Notes under the pieces: generated by a model
The model's database searches: none
What the model saw: only the letters and a program-made list of their open reading frames with translations
Told to the model about the DNA's origin: nothing
Position numbers and translations under genes: made by a program
Part shown: piece by piece, positions 7,071-15,806 of the stretch
Numbering within the stretch: the first letter of the stretch is position 1
Layout: each line of letters opens with the position of its first letter
Assembly: GCA_002385415.1 (NCBI GenBank)
Contig: DGDL01000082.1
Coordinates: forward strand, 1 to 30,740
From: Clostridiales bacterium UBA3953
GTDB lineage: Bacteria > Bacillota > Clostridia > Oscillospirales > CAG-272
Reading direction: 5' to 3'
Length of the DNA: 30,740 nucleotides

Positions 7071-8852
7071 TTAGTTTTTCAGACGAGCTTCGAGCGCGTC
7101 GAGCTCGGTGTAGAACTCTTTAGGTACGCGGTCGCCTATTTTTGCATAGAACTCGCGTACATTCGCCACGTCTTCCAGCCACAGCTCGCGGTCCACGTCA
7201 AGCAGCTCGCGGATGGTATCCAGTGTCACATCCTCAAGCCCCTCGAGGTTGAGGTCCTCGGCTTTGGGCAGATAGCCGATAGGCGACTCAACCGCGTCAA
7301 CCTTATCCTCGCAGCGGTCGATTATCCACATCAACACGCGCATGTTCTCGCCGAAGCCCGGCCAGATGAAGTTGCCGTCGTCATCGGTGCGGAACCAGTT
7401 GACGTGGAATATCTTGGGCGGCTGTGCAATCTTTTTGCCCATGTCAAGCCAATGCTGGAAATAGTCGCCCATGTTATAGCCACAGAACGGCAGCATTGCC
7501 ATCGGGTCGCGGCGCACAACGCCGACTTGACCGGACGCTGCTGCGGTCGTCTCGGACGCCATGATAGAACCGACGAACGAGCCGTGCTGCCAATTAAACG
7601 ACTGGTAAACCAGTGGCGCGGTCTTTGCGCGACGTCCACCGAATATAATAGCCGAGATTGGCACGCCGCTCGGGTTGTCGAACTCGGGCGAGATGCACGG
7701 GCAGTTGATAGCCTTTGCGGTGAACCGCGAGTTGGGGTGCGCGCCGTAGGTCGACTTGTCGTTTTTGTCATATTTGCTGCCGTCCCAGGGGTTGCCTTTC
7801 CAGTCAATGGCGTTCTTGGGCGGATTATCGTCAAGACCCTCCCACCAAACGGTGTTGGTGTCAAGGTCGTGCACAACGTTTGTGAAAATCGTGTCGCGAC
7901 GGGTCGTTGCGAGTGCATTGGGGTTGGATTTCTCGTTGGTGCCGGGCGCGACGCCGAAGAAGCCGTTTTCGGGGTTGACGGCCCACAGACGTCCGTCGGC
8001 GCCTACGCGCAGCCAAGCGATGTCGTCGCCGACCGTCCACACCTTGTATCCTTTCTTTTTATACACTTCCGGCGGGATAAGCATAGCAAGATTGGTCTTA
8101 CCGCACGCGGACGGGAACGCCGCGCAGATGTAATTGACTTCGCCCTGCGGGTTCTCGATGCCGAGTATTAGCATGTGCTCGGCCATCCAACCCTCTTTGC
8201 GCCCGAGATAAGAAGCTATGCGCAGTGCAAAGCACTTTTTGCCGAGCAGCACGTTTCCGCCATAGCCCGAGTTGATGCTCCAAATGGTGTTGTCCTCCGG
8301 GAAATGGCAGATGTAGCGGTTCTCCTCGTCAAGGTCGGCTTTCGAGTGCAGGCCTTTGACAAAATCGCCGTTTTCGCCCAGCGCGTTTGAAACCTCGTCG
8401 CCGATACGGGTCATAATAGCCATATTGAGCACTACATATATAGAGTCTGTCAGCTCGATTCCGATTTTTGCAAACTCCGAGCCGACGATACCCATTGAAT
8501 ACGGGATGACATACATTGTGCGGCCGCGCATGGAGCCGCGGAACAGCTTGCCAAGCTTTTCATAGCATTCCTGGGGATCCATCCAGTTGTTGGTGCTGCC
8601 GGCGTCCTCCCTGTTTTTCGTGCAGATAAATGTACGGTGCTCTACACGCGCGACGTCGTTTACCGCCGTGCGGTGAAGGTAACAGCCCGGAAGCAAATCC
8701 TGGTTGAGTTTGATAATCTCACCGGTTTCTATTGCTTCACGGCGCAGCTGCTCAAGCTGCTCCTCGCTGCCGTCGATATACACAATGCGGTCTGGCATGG
8801 TGAGTGCTGCCATCTCGTCAATCCACTTTTTAGCCTTTTGATTTACGATCAT
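7071..8852 (-). CDS. pckG: Phosphoenolpyruvate carboxykinase (GTP)
   Basis: A 593-residue cytosolic enzyme that interconverts oxaloacetate plus GTP with phosphoenolpyruvate, CO2 and GDP. The length matches the GTP-dependent class (about 600 residues), not the shorter ATP class. The PEPCK-specific P loop FPSACGKTN is at residues 246-254. Further family marks are GYGGNVLLGKKC (197-207), the metal-site region WTVGDDIAW and FGGRRAKT in the active-site region. The start is ATG at 8852, with GGAGA about seven bases upstream. In fermentative gut Clostridia this enzyme often runs toward oxaloacetate for succinate or anaplerosis, but direction cannot be read here. It stands alone, convergent with the metal repressor and bounded by two hairpins. 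No clear -35/-10 pair was found upstream. Confidence 0.98.
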   Translation of the reverse strand: MIVNQKAKKWIDEMAALTMPDRIVYIDGSEEQLEQLRREAIETGEIIKLNQDLLPGCYLHRTAVNDVARVEHRTFICTKNREDAGSTNNWMDPQECYEKLGKLFRGSMRGRTMYVIPYSMGIVGSEFAKIGIELTDSIYVVLNMAIMTRIGDEVSNALGENGDFVKGLHSKADLDEENRYICHFPEDNTIWSINSGYGGNVLLGKKCFALRIASYLGRKEGWMAEHMLILGIENPQGEVNYICAAFPSACGKTNLAMLIPPEVYKKKGYKVWTVGDDIAWLRVGADGRLWAVNPENGFFGVAPGTNEKSNPNALATTRRDTIFTNVVHDLDTNTVWWEGLDDNPPKNAIDWKGNPWDGSKYDKNDKSTYGAHPNSRFTAKAINCPCISPEFDNPSGVPISAIIFGGRRAKTAPLVYQSFNWQHGSFVGSIMASETTAAASGQVGVVRRDPMAMLPFCGYNMGDYFQHWLDMGKKIAQPPKIFHVNWFRTDDDGNFIWPGFGENMRVLMWIIDRCEDKVDAVESPIGYLPKAEDLNLEGLEDVTLDTIRELLDVDRELWLEDVANVREFYAKIGDRVPKEFYTELDALEARLKN

Positions 8853-9374
8853 TGCATGTCTCCGTTTCTTTTATAAATAAGCCAAATTAACGCATGGTAA
8901 TGATAACACTAATATTAGCAAGATGTATGAACAGGCTGTTACAATTATCGAAAGTGTATGCGAATTTTCGCGGCTTTTGCAACATGGTTCGCGCATGTGA
9001 TGCAAAAATTAGCGCAATACGGCCCGCAAGCCGTGACTTGTCGTGGAATCATGCAGGAAAAATGCAACTCTGTGACGATGTTTCCGTCATATACCTCCAA
9101 CATTTGTTATGCCTTTTGCGGCTGCAGAGGGAAGGGAGGTAAGCGGCACCGAGAGTTTATTATAAAAAATTGCCACATCGCTCAAAAACTTCTGTACCGG
9201 TTTTTATTGCGAGGCTGTATACTACGCGGGGGCCTATGACCGTCGTGCGCCGGGGGTGCAAACATGCTGCATGCAAACGCATGCGGCTACACTGAATGCA
9301 TATCATGGACAGGGACGCATACATAGTGCGCCACTGCTAACAAGGGTGAGCATACCCGGCAAAACAAGCCCAAC
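8853..9374. other. Intergenic region of about 520 bp, no gene recognised
   Basis: Open frames here lack ribosome sites and recognisable products. Small inverted repeats occur: TGACG/CGTCA near 9073-9094 and GCATGC-AAAC-GCATGC at 9269-9284. None has a T tract or a convincing promoter. The PEPCK promoter must lie near 8853-8900 but no clear -35/-10 pair stands out. Confidence 0.55.
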
Positions 9375-9380
9375 AAAACA

Positions 9381-9423
9381 CAAAAAAACACCGCCGCTCA
9401 ACGAGCCAATCGCGAGCGGCGGT
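9381..9423 (-). terminator. Intrinsic terminator of the first discoidin protein gene
   Basis: A 9-bp stem ACCGCCGCT/AGCGGCGGT (9390-9398 with 9415-9423) is followed on the minus strand by G and seven T. It lies about 70 bases past the stop codon at 9496. Confidence 0.85.
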
Positions 9424-9495
9424 TTAGATTAACGCTTTAAATTGATTTATAACTTAAAATTACAGCTGTAGACAACGTGACTCAATAATCTTAAA

Positions 9496-10209
9496 TTACT
9501 TGCTGCGCTTCTTGGAAGCTACGATGCCGACAACACCGGCAAGTGCGAGCGACAGAACCGAAACTGTCAGCACGTCAGCTGTCGCGGGAGCAGCAACGGC
9601 TGCCGGCTCCTCGACAACTTCCTCTTCGACAGCAGGAGCTTCCTCTTCAGCTGCGGGAGCCTCTGCGGCCTGATCCGCTTCGACAAGGATGAACTCGGAA
9701 ATCTGCAATACGTCCGCGGCTTCGGCTGCGGGGATTTCGAGCTTGTAGTGCGAATAAGCGGTGCTGTTTTCGAACGTTATGAGGAAGTATGTAAAGTTGA
9801 CGTCTTCAAGGTCGCTTGCGCTGCCTTCATGGATAACGGCGTAGTTTTCACCGTCGGTGGAGCCGTAGAGAGTCCATGTTGCAGGGTTTCTGCCGGTGTA
9901 CTGAGCGTTGTCGTTCGCAGTGCAGATAATTACAGCATCGACTACATAGGAGCCGTCAAGCTGCCAGCTAACTTCGGCAGGGAAAGTGTTGGTGCAGAAC
10001 TTGGTGGCCGGGTCATTGTCGAACAGGTTCTCGGCCCCTTCGTTATCGAAACCGGGGGTGGCTTCAATGGTGTCAACTTTAACCTTCTCGATAAGCAGGG
10101 TTCTGCCCTGAGCCTCGGTTGCGAGGTCTTCCGATGCCGCAAAGGCGCCGGTCGTGAAGGTGAGAATAAGGGAAAGTGCGATTGCGATGAAGCTTAATGC
10201 TTTTTTCAA
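9496..10209 (-). CDS. Secreted discoidin (F5/8 type C-like) domain protein with C-terminal wall-anchor-like tail
   Basis: A 237-residue surface protein. Residues 1-24 form a signal peptide (cleavage after AFA). A single beta-sandwich discoidin/CBM32-like domain spans about 26-180, with GRNPATWTLYGSTDGENY typical of the fold. An Ala/Glu/Pro/Val-rich linker follows (about 183-207). The tail reads PATAD, a hydrophobic helix, then KKRSK, laid out like an LPXTG signal but without LPXTG. The start is TTG at 10209, with GAAAGGCGG (one mismatch from the ideal) nine bases upstream; no in-frame ATG fits before the signal peptide. By hand count its domain shares about 112 of 153 residues, ungapped, with the paralogue at 10727. 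It probably binds carbohydrate at the cell surface; the ligand is unknown. Confidence 0.88.
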   Translation of the reverse strand: MKKALSFIAIALSLILTFTTGAFAASEDLATEAQGRTLLIEKVKVDTIEATPGFDNEGAENLFDNDPATKFCTNTFPAEVSWQLDGSYVVDAVIICTANDNAQYTGRNPATWTLYGSTDGENYAVIHEGSASDLEDVNFTYFLITFENSTAYSHYKLEIPAAEAADVLQISEFILVEADQAAEAPAAEEEAPAVEEEVVEEPAAVAAPATADVLTVSVLSLALAGVVGIVASKKRSK

Positions 10210-10291
10210 GTTGTCTTTCCGCCTTTCAATATTTTTAATATTCGTATAAATCAGTACGCTGTCTACAACGCGTTAATTTATACCGAATGAT

Positions 10292-10320
10292 ATTATAAAT
10301 CAAATTAACATTTTCTTCAA
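10292..10320 (-). promoter_or_regulatory. Promoter of the first discoidin protein gene
   Basis: TTGAAG (10320-10315), 17 bases, TATAAT (10297-10292). The predicted start near 10285 gives a leader of about 75 nt. Confidence 0.75.
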
Positions 10321-10382
10321 TAGTCGTTTCGCCCAAATCGAAATAGCATAATTTATTAACAATATACAACTAAATTGTAGAT

Positions 10383-10505
10383 TGCTGCTGTGATGTGTAT
10401 ATTTGACCAAGAATAAAAGGCGAAAGATGTATAGTTTTGTGGAAATGTAACAGCAGCATGCTGGCATAAAAATGCTTTTATATTCATTGATGCTATACAA
10501 AACTA
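10383..10505. repeat. Two interleaved 9-bp inverted repeats in AT-rich spacer
   Basis: TGCTGCTGT (10383-10391) pairs with ACAGCAGCA (10450-10458), and TAGTTTTGT (10432-10440) pairs with ACAAAACTA (10497-10505). The two pairs cross, a pseudoknot-like arrangement. A small GCAT-AAAA-ATGC hairpin (10464-10475) lies inside the second pair. No coding frame is supported in this spacer of about 330 bp. Confidence 0.5.
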
Positions 10506-10653
10506 CCAAAATTCAAGAAAAATTGTACAAAAAGTTCACTTAATAGTTGCTCCATAGGTTAAGCGTGGCAAAACAGCAGGGTTTTGGCGGCATAAGACGC
10601 GCCCAACGCTTCTCCGGCAGCTACTAATAGCATAGCATAAACCCAAACGGCAA

Positions 10654-10687
10654 GCCGCCGCAACCCGGCAAATCCGGGTGCGGCGGC
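10654..10687 (-). terminator. Terminator-like hairpin after the second discoidin protein gene
   Basis: GCCGCCGC (10654-10661) pairs with GCGGCGGC (10680-10687), and CCCGG (10664-10668) with CCGGG (10674-10678), with one bulge. It lies 40 bases past the stop codon at 10727. The minus-strand tail is only mildly T-rich. Confidence 0.6.
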
Positions 10688-10726
10688 GCTGTTAGTTATT
10701 TAGTTTTAGCACTGCTTTTGCACTTG

Positions 10727-11905
10727 TTAGATGCTGCGGCGCTTTTTATAGGAGACAAACCCCAGCGCACCGGCAAGCGCAATCGAGGCAACGGCCAAGG
10801 TCATCATATCCGACGTCGCCGGCGAGGCGGCATCGGGAGCCGGAACTTCCTCAACAGGTTCGGACGGTGCCTCTTCTGCGGGCGCAGATGCAGCTTCACC
10901 CGCAACAGGATAGCCGTACAGCTCAACCTCGGCAACGTCACCGTGCATCACTTCGTTGTAGTAACGGAAATAGCGATAGCCCGTATTGTTCTGGATGTCC
11001 GCCTCGGCGATAACCTGCCAATCCCAGTCGGCTGCCTGGTCATCGGCGAAATACAGCGTCGTCCAGTTTTCCATATCGTTTGAACCCTGGATCTCCGCGC
11101 CATAGTAGCGGTCAAGGAAACCGTCGCGCGGGTGGATGACTATCTGGGTCAAAATATACTCCTGGCCGGCATCGATACCGCAGTAACCGTCGCCCAGACC
11201 CAGCGGGTCAAAGAACGTCGTCACGTCGCCGTCAAACGCCGCATGGCGCCCCGCATCCGGGTTGTCGCCCCAGCCGATCTCGTTACCGATAAGGTCACCA
11301 AGGATAATGTCGCCGTTGCTTGGCTTTTGGCCCGAGGACGGATAGTCTTCGCTGGCAATGCCCGCCGATGTCTTTTCGCAGAGTATAAACTCCGAAATCT
11401 GCATTACCGTGCCGCTTTCGGGCCCGGGGATTTCGAGTTTATAGTGCGAGTAAGCGGTGCTGTTGTTGAACGTGAAAAGAAAATATGTAAAGTCAACGTC
11501 ATCAAGGTCGCTTGCCTTGCCCTCATAGATGACAGTGTAGTTTGTACCGTCGTTCGAACCGGAGAAAGTCCAAGTTTCGGGGTTTCTGCCGGGATAGCTC
11601 GCATTGTCGTTGGCGGTGCAGATAACAACAGCGTCAACAACATACGCTTTGTCCATCTGCCATGTCACAACTGCGGGGAAAATGTTGGTGCAGAACTTGG
11701 TTGCGGGGTCGTCGTCGAAAAGGTTTACTGCTTCTTCATTTGCAAATGCGCCCGTTCCTTCAATCGAGTCAGCCTTGACTTTATCGATCAGGAAAGTCCT
11801 GCCCGGCGCCTCGGTCGCAAGGTCATCCGACGCCCCGGCCACCCCGATCGACAGTGTGAAAAGGAGGATAACGCTGAGTACAATGGAGAAGAAACTCTTT
11901 TTCAC
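10727..11905 (-). CDS. Secreted protein with two discoidin-like domains and a wall-anchor-like tail
   Basis: A 392-residue paralogue of the protein at 9496 with an added domain. A signal peptide (about 1-25) is followed by a first discoidin-like domain (about 26-178), nearly colinear with the single domain of the neighbour. A second, different discoidin/CBM32 domain (about 200-335) contains the fold marks EIQGSNDMENWTTLYF and YRYFRYYN. A Pro/Glu/Ala linker and the tail PATSD-hydrophobic-KKRRS follow. The start is GTG at 11905, with GAAAGGCGG nine bases upstream, the same layout as its paralogue. Each gene has its own promoter and terminator. A tandem duplication with gain or loss of the second domain is the simplest origin. 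Likely role: attachment to glycans at the surface; no catalytic domain is seen. Confidence 0.88.
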   Translation of the reverse strand: MKKSFFSIVLSVILLFTLSIGVAGASDDLATEAPGRTFLIDKVKADSIEGTGAFANEEAVNLFDDDPATKFCTNIFPAVVTWQMDKAYVVDAVVICTANDNASYPGRNPETWTFSGSNDGTNYTVIYEGKASDLDDVDFTYFLFTFNNSTAYSHYKLEIPGPESGTVMQISEFILCEKTSAGIASEDYPSSGQKPSNGDIILGDLIGNEIGWGDNPDAGRHAAFDGDVTTFFDPLGLGDGYCGIDAGQEYILTQIVIHPRDGFLDRYYGAEIQGSNDMENWTTLYFADDQAADWDWQVIAEADIQNNTGYRYFRYYNEVMHGDVAEVELYGYPVAGEAASAPAEEAPSEPVEEVPAPDAASPATSDMMTLAVASIALAGALGFVSYKKRRSI

Positions 11906-11988
11906 GATTGTAATCCGCCTTTCATTAAAAATATATTTATTTAATATTTAATGAACCCAGGGATAAAATAAATAAATTTCTATGGGTT

Positions 11989-12017
11989 ATTATAAAATAT
12001 TATCCAATATTATGCAA
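11989..12017 (-). promoter_or_regulatory. Promoter of the second discoidin protein gene
   Basis: TTGCAT (12017-12012), 17 bases, TATAAT (11994-11989). The predicted start near 11982 gives a leader of about 77 nt, close to the length in its paralogue. Confidence 0.75.
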
Positions 12018-12205
12018 TTAGCATATTGTCCAAATTATCTATGCAAGAAATGTTAAATATAACAACATAAATGTAGTTAATGGGAAAAAATAACTGTATA
12101 CCATTCGCACAATAATTATATTCACTGAGGTCGGATATTTAGTTATGTTTGTCATAACATATTTCATAAACGTTAACAAATTTCGATAGAATTATATGGT
12201 AATAA

Positions 12206-12214
12206 TGTTATAAT
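12206..12214 (+). promoter_or_regulatory. Extended -10 promoter of the ABC permease-ATPase pair
   Basis: TGT-TATAAT forms an extended -10; no good -35 is present at 16-18 bases. The start would be near 12221, 38 nt before the ATG at 12259. Confidence 0.55.
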
Positions 12215-12258
12215 GAAATTTAACAGGCGCAGTGGCGACAAAATATCGGAGGCCGGAC

Positions 12259-14526
12259 ATGGAGCTTGCGGAATATCTGAAAAAGAAAATCAAACATGCC
12301 GTAAAAAGCGTGATATACAACCGCACGCAGTATATTTGTTTTTTTATCGCTATGTTCGTTGTCGAGATATTCTGCGGGCTTGTGGTAATTGCCGCACACA
12401 ACGGAAACAGGCTCGAGCACAGGTATATAACCGATGAATATGAGCACCACCTCGAACTGCGCAACTTAAGCGAAGACCAGTATTACTATATGTATAACGA
12501 CATATACACGGTCTTTGCAAACCAGCATATCTACGACACACACAAAGTCGAGGTGCGGCGGGACGCGATCTCCGGCGAGCGGCTTTATACGATGTATATA
12601 AGGTTTACAGGCGACCCGCAACAGGACTACAGTACATTCGCCCGGCGCTATTTCCGCGATTTACATGATATTGCGGGCAGCGGCAGCAAGTTCGCGGCCG
12701 TAACCACGCCGCTTTACAACATCGACGCCAGATTAGCGGGCAACACCGCGCTGAATGTGCTGGCGTTTTTGCTTGTGACGGCGCTTTCGGTGGCGCTTGT
12801 GACTGCGCTGTATAATATCAGAATAAACCACTACCGGTTCGAATACGGCATATACATGACGTTCGGCGCAGATTTTTGGCGGCTGCTGTCCACATGCGTG
12901 TGGGAAATGCTGATTGTCGCCGTCGTGGTTTATATACCCGCCGTTATATCGTCGTGGCTTATTGGTATGGCGGTGTTCAAATTGACCGGCGAAACATTCG
13001 AGTATTACGCGTGGACGCCGGTCATAGTGCTGCTTTTCGCGCTGGTCGTGGCGCTGCTGTCGGTCTGCATGCCGGTTTGGAGGCTGTCGAGGCGCACGCC
13101 GCGCGCGAACATTATCGCCGAGGACAACTCCAACCTTGTGGTATCGCCGCGCATATCGTTTGAGATGCTGGGCAAGACCTACCCACGCAGCTATGAGTTT
13201 ATTAGTGCGTGGCGGTTTCGCAAATACAGTCTGCGGCTTTACGCTGTCGCCTCGCTGTTTACCGCGATTTTCACCGCGATGGTCTATGCCGCCGAGCTTA
13301 TCCAGATAAGGCAAGACTATGAAACCCCGCAATTTTACATCCACTTCATCGGCGATGAAAGCTATGACGGCGGCACCGAGGGCGGCTACATGCGCGAGGA
13401 GCTGCTCGAGATACCCGGCGTTGAGGGCGTTATAAAAGTTACCGGGAACCTGAAAACATACGGCACCGATGCGGCAGAGGTGCGCTCGCATATATTGGTG
13501 GACGGCGACAAGCTGACGTTTGGCACGATATTTGTTATATATGACAATGAGCGGCGCGCGACCAATCTTGTAAACTACTGCCCATGTGACCCCGAAATAA
13601 TCGAGTATCTGTCGCGCTATGATATAGAAGGCGATCCCTACTCGGTGCTGCGCGACGAGAAAACTGTGATTGTGTCCGATTCGGCGATGAATTTTAGGAA
13701 ACTGAAGCTGAAACCGGGCGACAAGATACAGGTGGCGAAATACAAATCCAAGATAGCCGAGCCGCCGTATCTGCGGATGCTGACGGGGCACAAGCTGCTT
13801 ACTGAGCAGCTGCACCTGCTGCAGTTCGACTATGTCGAATACACGGTAGGCGCGGTTGTTGGCAACTTGCCGAGCTCGTATAATATAGACATGTTTTTCT
13901 CAAACCAAGACTATACGGATTTGACCGGAAACGATGTGGTATACCGCACCATTGGCATTACCGTCGACCCGAGCCTTTCGCCGGACGAGGTCAGGGCGCT
14001 GGAGACCGAGCTTGACAGGTGGGGCGACTATTACGATGCTACTGTATCAAATACATTTGTGCTGACCGAGCGCAATCTGACGCTGGCGAAGCGCGTGCCG
14101 ATATTTATAATCTGTATAGCGGCGCTGCTGCTTGCCGTCACGCCTTTGATATGGTTCCTTTCGCAGATTCTGTTTACGCTTAAGCGCGAGGGCGAGTTTA
14201 CGGTGCTGATTGCGCTGGGCGCCGTTATGCGAGAGGTAGGGAAGCAGTGTGTATGGGACGGCGTGATGTCGGTGGCGTTCGGCAGCGTTGTGCTTGCCGC
14301 GTTGACCTGGGCGGCGAATTTTGCCACCTATTATGCGACGAACCATTTTATCGTGCAGTTCTTTGTGGGGCTGCCGCTGCGGTATATTTTCCGGATACCG
14401 TGGGGCGCGGCGGCGCTGGGGGCGGCTGTTGCGCTGGTGTGCGCGTATCTGGCGTGTTATGTTCCATATCTACTGTTTAAGCGCCGCGTGCAGTTGACGT
14501 CGGTTGCGGAGCCGGAGGATATTTAA
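12259..14526 (+). CDS. FtsX-type ABC transporter permease, two-module (8 TM)
   Basis: A 755-residue membrane protein. Eight hydrophobic segments fall into two similar halves: one near residue 26-46, then a large outside loop and three more near 170-285; then one near 330, a second outside domain of about 280 residues, and three more near 620-745. This is the layout of MacB/FtsX-family permeases of Gram-positive bacteria, which act mechanically on envelope substrates or drugs rather than forming a simple channel. The start is ATG at 12259, with CGGAGG six bases upstream; a GTG nine codons earlier lies before this site. The ATPase follows 55 bp downstream and must be its partner. No two-component system adjoins, unlike BceAB loci. 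Substrate unknown. Confidence 0.88.
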   Translation: MELAEYLKKKIKHAVKSVIYNRTQYICFFIAMFVVEIFCGLVVIAAHNGNRLEHRYITDEYEHHLELRNLSEDQYYYMYNDIYTVFANQHIYDTHKVEVRRDAISGERLYTMYIRFTGDPQQDYSTFARRYFRDLHDIAGSGSKFAAVTTPLYNIDARLAGNTALNVLAFLLVTALSVALVTALYNIRINHYRFEYGIYMTFGADFWRLLSTCVWEMLIVAVVVYIPAVISSWLIGMAVFKLTGETFEYYAWTPVIVLLFALVVALLSVCMPVWRLSRRTPRANIIAEDNSNLVVSPRISFEMLGKTYPRSYEFISAWRFRKYSLRLYAVASLFTAIFTAMVYAAELIQIRQDYETPQFYIHFIGDESYDGGTEGGYMREELLEIPGVEGVIKVTGNLKTYGTDAAEVRSHILVDGDKLTFGTIFVIYDNERRATNLVNYCPCDPEIIEYLSRYDIEGDPYSVLRDEKTVIVSDSAMNFRKLKLKPGDKIQVAKYKSKIAEPPYLRMLTGHKLLTEQLHLLQFDYVEYTVGAVVGNLPSSYNIDMFFSNQDYTDLTGNDVVYRTIGITVDPSLSPDEVRALETELDRWGDYYDATVSNTFVLTERNLTLAKRVPIFIICIAALLLAVTPLIWFLSQILFTLKREGEFTVLIALGAVMREVGKQCVWDGVMSVAFGSVVLAALTWAANFATYYATNHFIVQFFVGLPLRYIFRIPWGAAALGAAVALVCAYLACYVPYLLFKRRVQLTSVAEPEDI

Positions 14527-14581
14527 CATAGGAATAACTGCGGGAGAGCCCGATAAAAATACGGATTGACGGGGTTGGGGT

Positions 14582-15316
14582 ATGGCTATTCTTGAAGTGT
14601 CTAACGTGATAAAGCAGTATAAACAATACGACGAGATCGTTACCGCAGTGAACAGGGTTTCGCTTAAGGTGGAGGATGGCGAATTTATAGCTATAATGGG
14701 CCCGTCGGGGTCGGGGAAGAGCACGCTGCTGCATATCTGTGCGGGGCTTGACCGACCGAACTCCGGCTCTGTGAGAATCAGGGGCAACGATCTGACGGAC
14801 ATGAGCCCGGACGAGCTTTCGCGATTCCGCGGGATTTATGTGGGGTTCATATTCCAGAAGCATAATCTGATACCGCAGTTTACAGCGCTGGAGAATATAC
14901 TCATACCGACGGTGATGTGCAACAAGCCGGATTTCTCGTATGAGGAGCACCTGAAAAAGCTGATATCGGCGCTCGATATCGGGGACAGGCTGCATCATTT
15001 GCCGTCGGAGCTGTCGGGAGGGCAGCAGCAGCGGGTGGCTATAGCGCGCGCGCTTATTAACCGGCCGCAGGTGCTGTTTGCCGACGAGCCGACGGGGAAT
15101 CTCGACCGCGAGAATGCGGACGAGGTGCTGAGGCTGCTACTTTACACGAAAGAGCTTATCGGGCAGACGCTTATAATGGTGACGCACGACATGAGCGTTG
15201 CCGAGCATGCGGATAAAATATATAAGATGGAGGCCGGCAACCTCTACCTGTTCAGGGACGAGCACGGCTACCGTCGCAACTCCTATGAAGAGGAAGCGGA
15301 GCGCGCGAAGTGGTAA
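14582..15316 (+). CDS. ABC transporter ATP-binding protein (MacB/LolD class)
   Basis: A 244-residue cytoplasmic ATPase that powers the adjacent FtsX-type permease. Walker [10 protein letters not shown] is at 40-48, the Q loop at Gln92, the signature LSGGQ at 144-148, Walker B ending in DE at 168-169 with EPTGNLD, and the H-loop His at 202. The Walker B and D-loop wording is characteristic of the LolD/MacB/FtsE branch. The C terminus after residue 210 is charged and short. The start ATG at 14582 has only a G-rich run (GGGGTTGGGG) as ribosome site, so translation may depend partly on the upstream gene. A bidirectional hairpin at 15357 ends the unit. Confidence 0.96.
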   Translation: MAILEVSNVIKQYKQYDEIVTAVNRVSLKVEDGEFIAIMGPSGSGKSTLLHICAGLDRPNSGSVRIRGNDLTDMSPDELSRFRGIYVGFIFQKHNLIPQFTALENILIPTVMCNKPDFSYEEHLKKLISALDIGDRLHHLPSELSGGQQQRVAIARALINRPQVLFADEPTGNLDRENADEVLRLLLYTKELIGQTLIMVTHDMSVAEHADKIYKMEAGNLYLFRDEHGYRRNSYEEEAERAKW

Positions 15317-15356
15317 TGTGCAATATATGGCTGCATAGGGGCGCGAGAGAAACGGA

Positions 15357-15389
15357 GTGGGGGAGCTTTTTTCAAAAAAGCTCCCCCAC
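15357..15389. terminator. Perfect hairpin between convergent genes (GGGGGAGC family, copy 5)
   Basis: A perfect 16-bp stem (15357-15372 with 15374-15389) with a single-base centre, 40 bases after the ABC ATPase stop and 11 bases after the lipoprotein stop. The A/T run sits in the upper stem and no T tract follows on either strand. Confidence 0.72.
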
Positions 15390-15400
15390 ATGCATTGCTT

Positions 15401-15760
15401 TCACCTCTGGGCGGTCGCCGCAGACGGCTTTATATAGGTCACGCCGTACCAGGTAATGGCGTCTTTTTCCTTGTCATAGGTCGCGGTAGAGGTAACGTCG
15501 CCGAACTTGAACGTGATTTTGTCGCCGGAGATGGTATATGTCCCTTGCTCGGTCACGCCCATGGTCACCGCGATAACCGTATTGCCCGAGCCGGGGTCAA
15601 ACCCCTGTTCGAGAAGTCGTCCGGTATCGCCTGAGAATATAAGCATGTTTCCGTCCGCATAGTATATGTCGGTCAGTTTAGGCGTGCATGAGACAAGCGA
15701 GACTGCAATCAAAACCGCCACAGCAACAAAACCGACCGCCTTAAAATGACGTTTGCCCAT
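15401..15760 (-). CDS. Small lipoprotein of unknown function
   Basis: A 119-residue protein with a signal peptide and lipobox LVSC (Cys at residue 25). The rest, about 94 residues, has alternating short beta-like segments (GTYTISGDKITFKFGD, TATYDKEKDAITWYGVTY), suggesting a small beta barrel or sandwich outside the membrane. I do not recognise the family. The ATG at 15760 has AGAGGA seven bases upstream. It starts 46 bases after the MBOAT gene, in the same direction and with no terminator between, so it is probably the third gene of the acetylation operon. It could bind the modified polymer or assist the acyltransferase. Confidence 0.75.
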   Translation of the reverse strand: MGKRHFKAVGFVAVAVLIAVSLVSCTPKLTDIYYADGNMLIFSGDTGRLLEQGFDPGSGNTVIAVTMGVTEQGTYTISGDKITFKFGDVTSTATYDKEKDAITWYGVTYIKPSAATAQR

Positions 15761-15806
15761 AAAAAGTCCTCTTTTATTTGATTTTGTAGTTAAACTGAAG
15801 TGATTT

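Noticed and set aside
6987..8171. Long plus-strand open frame opposite PEPCK
   Set aside because: Antisense to an unmistakable PEPCK gene; an effect of GC-rich third positions.
8894..9239. Small plus-strand frames in the PEPCK upstream region
   Set aside because: No ribosome sites, Cys-rich random-looking peptides, overlapping each other in different frames.
12733..13815. 360-codon minus-strand frame opposite the ABC permease
   Set aside because: Basic, repeat-poor peptide with no domain; the opposite strand has a ribosome site and proper membrane segments.
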